DNA from: a virus
IMG/VR virus record: IMGVR_UViG_3300021963_009993
Coordinates: 1-64,000 of that record
DNA: 64,000 nucleotides
Reading direction: 5' to 3' (one strand)
Shown: positions 58,102-64,000 of the stretch, in pieces
Numbering within the stretch: the stretch's first letter is position 1
How the letters are laid out: each line of letters starts with the position of its first letter
Notes under the pieces: generated by a model
The model's input: the letters and a program-made list of their open reading frames with translations, nothing else
Told to the model about the DNA's origin: nothing
The model's database searches: none
Program-made: the position numbers and the translations under genes

Positions 58102-58729
58102 AACATGGCTTGAGAATGTTTCTACTGATGAAACTAAAGTTTCAGGTTATTCACAGGATGGCACTAGTGTTGTTCCCCAAAGTGAATGGAAGAATCTGAT
58201 AATTGATGCCATTTTTGAATTGCCTGTTGACAGGCGTTTTCAATGGTCTATACCAGTTAAAAAAATAGCTGAGGGCTCTCAGGCCAACATATACAGCACA
58301 ATAGATCCGAGAAAAGTCATAAGGATATCAAGGGAAAACAAAGAAAATGCATGTGAGAAGGCGATAAATGATCCTTTGTTACAAGCAACTGGTGGTGTCA
58401 ACAAGGTTTACGATCATATTGTCTACAACAAATACATTATTACCTTGAAGGAAAAGCTCAGGACAAATTGGTATGATATTTTGCGTAAAAAGTATTCAGG
58501 CAATAGACAAGTATGGCATCTTCTGGACAAGATTTATACATTTTATGCAACAAAAAACCTTGCTGACTTTGATGAAATACTTATTGATATGAGCAAGGTG
58601 CCAGAGATGAAGAATTTGGTGGAAGCAATCAAAGTTGGAAAGACTATTCCTTTATTTACTATGCGGGATTTGCATGATGAGAATTTTGCCTTGGATAAAG
58701 ACGATAATATAGTGATTATTGATTGTTAG
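58088..58729 (+). CDS. capsid-leader protein with protein-kinase-like domain
   Basis: 213 residues. Leader MIDFKTWLENV. A Gly-rich loop-like GSQANIY at about 63-69, then a Lys in KVIRIS (K76), and near the C-terminus DLHDEN (194-199) followed by IIDC (210-213). These correspond to the P-loop, catalytic Lys, HRD-like and DFG-like positions of kinases, ending just after the DFG position. Possible host-modifying kinase or pseudokinase; not proven. Confidence 0.6.
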   Translation: MIDFKTWLENVSTDETKVSGYSQDGTSVVPQSEWKNLIIDAIFELPVDRRFQWSIPVKKIAEGSQANIYSTIDPRKVIRISRENKENACEKAINDPLLQATGGVNKVYDHIVYNKYIITLKEKLRTNWYDILRKKYSGNRQVWHLLDKIYTFYATKNLADFDEILIDMSKVPEMKNLVEAIKVGKTIPLFTMRDLHDENFALDKDDNIVIIDC

Positions 58730-59010
58730 ATGTTTAGGTTATTGGGGGTTGGAGGTACTTCTCTGTCCACCATGTACCACAAAACGCAGTTGTTATCGAT
58801 AAGAATATAGGGTCTTGGTTTCACGATATTGTCTGTATCTGTGAAGAAACCCAAGGGATCTGTTCCAGAGTATTGTTGAACAGTTTGAGTGTTAAAAACT
58901 ATTTGGTTTTTTAGTGGATATCTTCTAACCCAAGATGAATCTGGCAATATAACATCTACTTCAAAACCTACTGGCATTGTTATTGTTGCGAAATTTTCTT
59001 CTTGTGACAT
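58726..59010 (-). CDS. hypothetical protein (94 aa)
   Basis: ATG after AAAGGAGA. MSQEENFATITMPVGFEVDV and a C-terminal CVLWYMVDREVPPTPN. Beta-rich. Its 3' end overlaps the kinase-like gene by 4 bases. Function unknown. Confidence 0.55.
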   Translation of the reverse strand: MSQEENFATITMPVGFEVDVILPDSSWVRRYPLKNQIVFNTQTVQQYSGTDPLGFFTDTDNIVKPRPYILIDNNCVLWYMVDREVPPTPNNLNI

Positions 59011-59020
59011 GGGATCTCCT

Positions 59021-59206
59021 TTACTTTAAGATAGTTAATTTTTTTGAAAGTATTTGCAGGAGTTTGCCCAATCTGATCATCTCTGGTTCATTGATTATGT
59101 TTGGTTCCAATTCATTCAATTTTTCTTTGATTTCCTTGATGTTCTTTTCTATGAATTTTCTTGAATCCATAGATTTAGTTTGAAACCATTGTTTGAAGTC
59201 AAGCAT
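59021..59206 (-). CDS. small capsid-leader protein (61 aa)
   Basis: Leader MLDFKQWFQTKS, then a helical region (KFIEKNIKEIKEKLNELEPN). Late-like box AATAAATA 4 bases before the ATG. Unknown function, probably internal virion protein. Confidence 0.6.
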   Translation of the reverse strand: MLDFKQWFQTKSMDSRKFIEKNIKEIKEKLNELEPNIINEPEMIRLGKLLQILSKKLTILK

Positions 59207-59210
59207 GTTT

Positions 59211-59218
59211 TATTTATT
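59211..59218 (-). promoter_or_regulatory. T4-like late promoter box (AATAAATA)
   Basis: 4 bases before ATG 59206, with no ribosome-binding site. Confidence 0.5.
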
Positions 59219-59263
59219 GAGTCGTTTTTATTTTTTTGGCATCTTGTTAGTAGGAGGTATTTT

Positions 59264-59473
59264 ATGTTTTACATTTATTTTCTTTTGGGTATTTTGTGTA
59301 TTGTTGGGTTAATGCTGCTTGGTTTTGTTGGATTGATTTTAATGGATGAGAGGAAGTTTAAAAGGGAGAGGGAAGATATCGTCAAGGTTCAAGCCATTAT
59401 GAAAAAGTATGAGCATTTTGTTTCTTTGAAGAAAAAGAAGGATGAGGGTAGTAGTGTTAATTGGAGGGGATAG
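59264..59473 (+). CDS. small membrane protein (69 aa)
   Basis: ATG 59264 after TAGGAGG. Hydrophobic helix (MFYIYFLLGILCIVGLMLLG...), then a basic coiled coil (ERKFKREREDIVKVQAIMKK). One TM segment, N-in or N-out. Function unknown. Terminator follows. Confidence 0.6.
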   Translation: MFYIYFLLGILCIVGLMLLGFVGLILMDERKFKREREDIVKVQAIMKKYEHFVSLKKKKDEGSSVNWRG

Positions 59474-59474
59474 G

Positions 59475-59502
59475 GGGGAAGCGGAAATCCGCTTCCCCTT
59501 TT
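59475..59502 (+). terminator. intrinsic terminator
   Basis: GGGGAAGCGGA pairs with TCCGCTTCCCC, then T4. Confidence 0.85.
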
Positions 59503-59514
59503 GCTTATTGGAAC

Positions 59515-59970
59515 TCACTCAGACTTAAGTTGTATGCGAATTTTGTTTTTGGTGTCTTTGGGTGTGAGTTTCCAAGTCAGCGTTAAAATTCCATCGGCTA
59601 GTACAGCGTTTACTGGTTCTCCGTTGACACCTTCGGGCAATTGCACACTTCTTTCGAAGGAACTTAGTCTGATTTCCCTAGTTGTGTAGGAAGCAGTTGC
59701 AGACTGGTATTTATGTGCTGTTTTTCCGAAGATGGTTACGATGCGATTATCACCGTATTCAACTTCAAGTTCATCAGTTGTTAATCCGGGTACAGCGAAG
59801 CAGATCTTGTAGGTATCATCTTCAAAATATGTGTTTATTTTTGGATAGCCTAAGTTGCTTTTTGCCACATTGACATTCGCTCTGGTATTGAAGAAATCGT
59901 CGAAGAATTTATTGAATGTTTGTTCCAGAGGAAAGTAGAATTCATCACGCAATGGTATCATTGGTTTCAT
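59515..59970 (-). CDS. small heat-shock protein Hsp20
   Basis: 151 residues. Alpha-crystallin domain with INTYFEDDTYKICFAVPGLT and the conserved A-x-L-A-D-G-I-L-T-L motif; N-terminus MKPMIPLRDEFYFPLEQTFN. Hsp20 proteins are frequent in T4-like phages of cyanobacteria. It would protect unfolded proteins or assist assembly. Confidence 0.85.
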   Translation of the reverse strand: MKPMIPLRDEFYFPLEQTFNKFFDDFFNTRANVNVAKSNLGYPKINTYFEDDTYKICFAVPGLTTDELEVEYGDNRIVTIFGKTAHKYQSATASYTTREIRLSSFERSVQLPEGVNGEPVNAVLADGILTLTWKLTPKDTKNKIRIQLKSE

Positions 59971-60113
59971 AAATCACCTATAATTTTCATCAGGTCACAA
60001 TGACTCTGAAGGACGGTCTAAGCCTGTCAATAATATTATATGATTGTACTTTTAATTTTGTTCAATAAAATTTTGATTTTTTGTTATAGTATGTTTTTGT
60101 GGAGAATAGATAG

Positions 60114-60338
60114 ATGAACATGATAAGACGAGTTTGGTCGGAATCTAGCAGTAGTTGTTGGCAAGAGCGTGGTGTGCATCATTCTATTAAATCTTTTTGT
60201 ACATTTAATAAATCTAGAAATTTCACTTCGCTGACACAATTTTACAGCAAGTCTTTTCACAGATTTTGGCTTTCCATGTGTTGGGAAAGCTGGATGGAAA
60301 GCTGTAAGAGGAGTGAATGTTGGTCAAGTGATGTTTAG
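60114..60338 (+). CDS. small Trp/Ser/Cys-rich protein (74 aa)
   Basis: MNMIRRVWSESSSSCWQERG then FWLSMCWESWMESC: six Trp, five Cys, many Ser. No family. Similar composition to the small ORFs at 4410-5425. Overlaps the end of the opposite-strand gene. Confidence 0.4.
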   Translation: MNMIRRVWSESSSSCWQERGVHHSIKSFCTFNKSRNFTSLTQFYSKSFHRFWLSMCWESWMESCKRSECWSSDV

Positions 60339-61340
60339 GTTATTCAAGAATATTTCCATGAAATTTTTAATATCTTTCGTATTTTTTTCTTTTACACTTA
60401 CTGGATCATACTTTTCAAAGTTCTTTTGATTAATGTCATTGTTTTTGTAGAAAAATTTTTCCAAGCTATTATCTTTCATGAAGTAATAACATTTATCTTC
60501 GCCGTAATCATAAACATTTATGTAGTAGACTGGTATTCCTTCGGATATGCCAAATACTAATGGATGAAATCTTCCCATCGAAAAGACAAAATCTGATTCA
60601 GCAATTATTCCTTTGACTTTTTTTGGTTCCCAATGATGATTGATAATATCATGATCTTTAAAGAATTCTTTTGCCACACTAACATCAGCATTATCAAATG
60701 GTAATATTTTTAGTTTTGTTTTATTTTCTCTGCAAAATATGAGTATTTTGGTTATCCATTCCTTAATTTTATTTTTATATACTTCATCTTCAAATTTTCC
60801 ATCATGTCTGATTGTAATCAAAGAAAATTTATCATCTTTATTTTCGTATTTTTCTTTATCAAGTAAAAAAGCCAAATCGGGTATTAGATGAGATTTAATA
60901 TTTAATTTATCTAAGTTTGATTTTGAGTGTGAATCTCTTACTGCAATTAAGTCAAATAGATTGAAGAATTCCTTGTTTATTTTTTCAAGATTCTTATTTT
61001 CTGTGAATTCATCGTGTGTTGCAACGCCTATATAATATGTTTTTTTATTTCTAAGTTTTGCATGAAGAAGTTGACTTAACCCGAAACCTAATCCCAGACC
61101 TCCTCCACCAAGTATGTATGCATGGACATCTTCATCGCAAAAAATGGAATTATTTGTTTCCCATATTATTTTGTTTTTTGAATATATTTCATAATTGTTA
61201 AAATATTGATGACAGTTCAAGTAATGTTCTAAGCATATTATTTTTTCATAATTTTGCAAAAGGTCTACCCAGACATTCAATATTGCCTCATCACCACAAT
61301 TACCTTTTCCATAAAAGCCATTTAAAATTATTTTTTTCAT
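60324..61340 (-). CDS. polysaccharide pyruvyltransferase family protein
   Basis: 338 residues from ATG 61340. MKKIILNGFYGKGNCGDEAI is the start typical of the CsaB/WcaK-type family. YILGGGGLGLGFG follows, and MGRFHPLVFGISEGIPV in the C-terminal part. Would add pyruvate ketal to a glycan sugar. Divergent from the aminotransferase, with a late-like box between. Likely part of a surface-glycan pathway. Confidence 0.8.
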   Translation of the reverse strand: MKKIILNGFYGKGNCGDEAILNVWVDLLQNYEKIICLEHYLNCHQYFNNYEIYSKNKIIWETNNSIFCDEDVHAYILGGGGLGLGFGLSQLLHAKLRNKKTYYIGVATHDEFTENKNLEKINKEFFNLFDLIAVRDSHSKSNLDKLNIKSHLIPDLAFLLDKEKYENKDDKFSLITIRHDGKFEDEVYKNKIKEWITKILIFCRENKTKLKILPFDNADVSVAKEFFKDHDIINHHWEPKKVKGIIAESDFVFSMGRFHPLVFGISEGIPVYYINVYDYGEDKCYYFMKDNSLEKFFYKNNDINQKNFEKYDPVSVKEKNTKDIKNFMEIFLNNLNIT

Positions 61341-61362
61341 TGCATTTATTAAAGTAATTATC

Positions 61363-61370
61363 AATAAATA
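61363..61370 (+). promoter_or_regulatory. T4-like late promoter box (AATAAATA)
   Basis: 5 bases before the ATG at 61376 of the aminotransferase, without a ribosome-binding site. Lies between two divergent glycan genes. Confidence 0.45.
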
Positions 61371-61375
61371 ATAAA

Positions 61376-62455
61376 ATGAGAATAAATGTAAACAAACCTT
61401 GGATTCCAAATATAGAAGAATATTTCGATTATTTGGAAATGATATGGAAGAATAATATTCTTACAAATTGTGGTCCTTTACATGAAGAGTTTGAAAAGAA
61501 GATAATTCAATATTTAGATATAAAAAATGGTATATTAATTAACAATTGTACAAATGGATTGTTGATGGCATTAAGCAAATATGAATGTGGTGATGAAATA
61601 ATAACAACCCCATTTTCATTTGCAGCAACAGCTAGTACTATAAGCTGGTCGAAGTTAAAACCAATTTTCTGTGATATAGATGAAAATAATCTTTTTATAA
61701 ATACAAATTCTATAGAGAATATGATTTCCAAAAATACCAAAGCTGTTTTGGCAACACACATATACGGGAATACAGGAGATATAGATCATTTGGAGAATGT
61801 GTGCAAGTATCACAAAATAGATTTACTGTTTGATGCAGCACATGCATTTGGAGTTTTGTACAAGAATAAATCAATAATGAATTATGGTGATGTTTCTATA
61901 TTGAGTTTCCATGCAACCAAAGTTTTTCACAGTATTGAAGGTGGAATTATATCTTGCAAAGAAAATAGTGTTGAAGAAACAATGAGATTGAAAAGAAATT
62001 TTGGATACAAGGATTTTGACATAGTGGAAACTGGGATCAATTCAAAAATGTCTGAATTTCATGCAGCTATGGGTTTATGTTGTTTGAAACATATAGATGA
62101 AATAATAACCAAGCGAAAAACCATATCTGACTATTACGATTTGCATTTTAAAAATAGTTTTGAAAATAATTCATTTAAAAAACCGGAACATAATTTGAAT
62201 TGTACAAAAAACTATTCTTATTATCCATTAATATTTAATGACGAAGAATGTTTGACACGAATATTGAAAGAAATGAATGGAAGAAACATATATCCAAGGA
62301 GATATTTTAATCCTTCTTTGGATGAAATTTTTGGAAATGATATTTGTCCTATTTCCAGATCAACATGCAAAAGAATAGTTTGCTTGCCACTTTACTATGA
62401 TCTTGATTATGAGACATGCGATAATATAATAAATATTATAAATAAAAATCTATAA
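61376..62455 (+). CDS. DegT/DnrJ/EryC1-family PLP aminotransferase
   Basis: 359 residues. D153 in LLFDAAHAFGV and K182 in SFHATKVFHSIEGG are the PLP-binding and Schiff-base residues of the sugar aminotransferase family. It would make an amino sugar nucleotide for the glycan or an antibiotic-like sugar. Faces the methyltransferase gene and overlaps it by 6 bases. The late-like box 5 bases upstream suggests late expression. Confidence 0.88.
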   Translation: MRINVNKPWIPNIEEYFDYLEMIWKNNILTNCGPLHEEFEKKIIQYLDIKNGILINNCTNGLLMALSKYECGDEIITTPFSFAATASTISWSKLKPIFCDIDENNLFINTNSIENMISKNTKAVLATHIYGNTGDIDHLENVCKYHKIDLLFDAAHAFGVLYKNKSIMNYGDVSILSFHATKVFHSIEGGIISCKENSVEETMRLKRNFGYKDFDIVETGINSKMSEFHAAMGLCCLKHIDEIITKRKTISDYYDLHFKNSFENNSFKKPEHNLNCTKNYSYYPLIFNDEECLTRILKEMNGRNIYPRRYFNPSLDEIFGNDICPISRSTCKRIVCLPLYYDLDYETCDNIINIINKNL

Positions 62456-63073
62456 TTTTCTTATTCCTTTTCTGTATCCATCAATTATTACTTGGCAATA
62501 TCCATCGAAAATTTCAATAAAATAATCTATGGATATCTTAGGTCTTAAAGTTGGTTTGAAATGCATATTCCAAAGATAATCATCAAAAATCATAATTCCA
62601 TTTTTTTTAAGAAGCTGCCATGACATTACTGCATCCATAAGTACATATGGTGCCACATGATTGCCATCTACATAAATCATATCATATTTTTTATTTTCAC
62701 AAATTAATTGAGGTAAAATAACATTTGAAAGTCCTTGTTTTACTATTACTTTATTTGATTTACCTGTTTGTTCGATATTGTGCAAAAATGTATTTTTTAT
62801 TTTTTTTGTTCCGAATTTCCATTCTACATTTTCTTTATCATATGATTCTAAACTATCTTCTTTCTGAGAGTAATCAAGCCAAGGATCAACACATGTTATA
62901 GTAGACTTTTCATTTAGTAGTAAATTTTCAATAAACCAAATCGTACTTTTACCTTCAAAACATCCTATTTCAAGTATATGAAATTCTTCTTTTTCATTTA
63001 TATTTGAATATTTCATTATTTCTAAAGCACTATCATGACTCCCAAACCAATCTGCTGTAAAAGTATAGGTCAT
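62450..63073 (-). CDS. class I SAM-dependent methyltransferase
   Basis: 207 residues. FHILEIGCFEGKST (about 31-44) is motif I, then TCVDPWLDY, then YDMIYVDGNH and KKNGIMIFDDYLW, as in the Methyltransf_24/macrocin O-methyltransferase type. Substrate may be a sugar or peptide. Lies just upstream of the GT2 gene's 3' end (8-base gap). Confidence 0.8.
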   Translation of the reverse strand: MTYTFTADWFGSHDSALEIMKYSNINEKEEFHILEIGCFEGKSTIWFIENLLLNEKSTITCVDPWLDYSQKEDSLESYDKENVEWKFGTKKIKNTFLHNIEQTGKSNKVIVKQGLSNVILPQLICENKKYDMIYVDGNHVAPYVLMDAVMSWQLLKKNGIMIFDDYLWNMHFKPTLRPKISIDYFIEIFDGYCQVIIDGYRKGIRKL

Positions 63074-63081
63074 TTCTACCT

Positions 63082-64000
63082 CTATTTAAGGAAATCTTCT
63101 TCATACCATGAGTTATTAAGTATAGTTACTTTTTCTTGAAAATTTTTGTTCTCAATAGCCAATTTTATTTTTTCTAAATTTCTTCCTAGCTTATAATCTC
63201 CTTTTCCAATTCCAACAGATGCTTTAATTCTTGAAAAAGGTATTTTCTCATACCAATGATATGTCTCTGATACCAAATTGCATTTGTTGCAATAATATCT
63301 GATAATTCCATGTTGTTTGTCTAATTTTGGATTATTAATCTTACTTATGTAATCGTCGTATTTTGTTACAGATAATTGTTGGTATTGACCTTCTTTTATT
63401 TTATCGACAACATAATTTGTATGTTGCAGATCATTGAAGCCACCTTGATTATGACAACAATTTAGATGCTTTTGGTTGACATTATAATCGATAGGTATGT
63501 TTGAGGTTCCAAAATAATTACCTTTTTGATGCATGGTACGAAACATAACATTTTCTATTTTTGGAACATTGAATGGTTTGTTTTTTAACTTATAAAAATT
63601 CTCTAATCTTCTTTCCAAATCCAAATCAGCATAATGTTTAGTGTTTGTTGCTAGTTCATCGATACCATTAATTTCTATAAGCAAGTTTTTTGAAATGCAC
63701 CAATGTCCCCATATCCCTTCGGGAGGATTTTTAATACTTGTTTTTTCTTTTAATTCAGGCATCATACCTGTTTGAAGCATTTTTTGTGCTTGATCAAACT
63801 GTATTATTTTTTCATAGTTATTAATATTGTATGTAATTAAATCTTCTTCTTTAGGTATGCAAAGCTGCCATTTCAAACCAATATAATCATATTGGTGGAA
63901 TGAATTTAATACATCTAGAATATTTCTATTTACAAATCTCCAGTCTTGAAAAGTGATTATTGTTTCTGAGCTTGCCATCAAAATTCCATGATTTAATATT
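63082..64000 (-). CDS. glycosyltransferase family 2 (GT2), 5' end outside window
   Basis: The frame is open to the window edge (residues ILNHGILMASSET... continue past the internal TTG/ATG candidates), so the N-terminus is missing. LNHGILMASSETIITFQDW is the GT2 pattern N-x-G-x4-A-x-G/S-x-x-I-x-F-x-D, and EGIWGHWCISK and YADLDLERRLENFY are typical of the C-terminal part of the catalytic domain. Would transfer sugars to a glycan. The C-terminal 100 residues have a C-x2-C-like CNKC. Confidence 0.75.
   Translation of the reverse strand, partial: ILNHGILMASSETIITFQDWRFVNRNILDVLNSFHQYDYIGLKWQLCIPKEEDLITYNINNYEKIIQFDQAQKMLQTGMMPELKEKTSIKNPPEGIWGHWCISKNLLIEINGIDELATNTKHYADLDLERRLENFYKLKNKPFNVPKIENVMFRTMHQKGNYFGTSNIPIDYNVNQKHLNCCHNQGGFNDLQHTNYVVDKIKEGQYQQLSVTKYDDYISKINNPKLDKQHGIIRYYCNKCNLVSETYHWYEKIPFSRIKASVGIGKGDYKLGRNLEKIKLAIENKNFQEKVTILNNSWYEEDFLK

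Noticed and set aside
1-64000. Interpretation as a bacterial chromosome or plasmid fragment
   Set aside because: Dense small genes, capsid-leader proteins, T4-like late boxes, endonuclease VII and a fibre-like gene fit a tailed phage better; no integrase, partition or housekeeping genes are seen.

Overview
This window looks like part of a large, AT-rich, T4-like tailed bacteriophage (a big myophage). The evidence is from several independent marks. About two dozen proteins start with a short leader of the type M-x-F-x-x-W/F-L-x-E, which resembles the capsid-targeting sequence of T4 internal proteins. T4-style late promoter boxes (TATAAATA/CATAAATA) sit just upstream of many of these genes. There is also an endonuclease VII-like gene, an Hsp20 chaperone, a CobS/CobT-like AAA+/VWA pair, a tRNA-Tyr, tail-fibre-like proteins and many small early-type genes with strong Shine-Dalgarno sequences. 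No integrase, plasmid partition system, rRNA or housekeeping operon is visible. The host cannot be named; two small secreted EF-hand proteins hint at, but do not prove, a planctomycete-like or similar environmental host.

Layout. 0-5.4 kb: end of a glycosyltransferase, a metallophosphoesterase, an ART-like and an ankyrin-type virion-cargo candidate, and five coupled small ORFs. 5.5-10.4 kb: a beta-propeller (delta-60 repeat) protein and a tail-fibre-like protein on the minus strand, with unknown genes. 10.4-25.8 kb: densely packed small plus-strand genes (paralogous families, zinc ribbons, a metallopeptidase, DNA methyltransferase, EF-hand proteins), interrupted by capsid-leader genes at 17.3-19.3 kb. 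25.8-27.4 kb: minus-strand late genes. 27.4-42.3 kb: plus-strand early/middle block with an HTH protein, CobS-like AAA+ ATPase, CobT-like VWA protein and UvrD-like helicase, separated by long repeat-rich noncoding stretches; these core genes look richer in G and C at third codon positions. 42.6-59.2 kb: the main arsenal of capsid-leader proteins on both strands (ankyrin, ART-like, FHA-like, GNAT, ASCH, Nudix, ParB-like and kinase-like domains). 59.5-64 kb: Hsp20 and a carbohydrate-modification cluster (pyruvyltransferase, PLP aminotransferase, methyltransferase, GT2).

Two regulatory systems can be read directly. One is a family of at least 12 near-identical plus-strand promoters: A-rich tract, GTTGT, exactly 19 bases, then TACACTA, usually preceded by two or three GATATA/TATATC decamers phased at exactly 10 bp. 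They drive the small-gene clusters and the CobS, CobT and helicase genes. The other is the T4-like late box, placed only 4-6 bases before the ATG of several capsid-leader genes, so their mRNAs may be leaderless. Together they suggest an early/middle programme and a late programme that makes proteins packaged in the capsid and delivered with the DNA.

The most interesting candidates are the phased-decamer promoter class, the expanded set of capsid-leader effectors carrying predicted ADP-ribosyltransferase-like, Nudix, kinase-like and other domains, and a set of unexplained noncoding repeats, including pseudoknot-capable leaders at 24.9 and 25.3 kb and an AATTATT-GGTGTGCA motif found about ten times.
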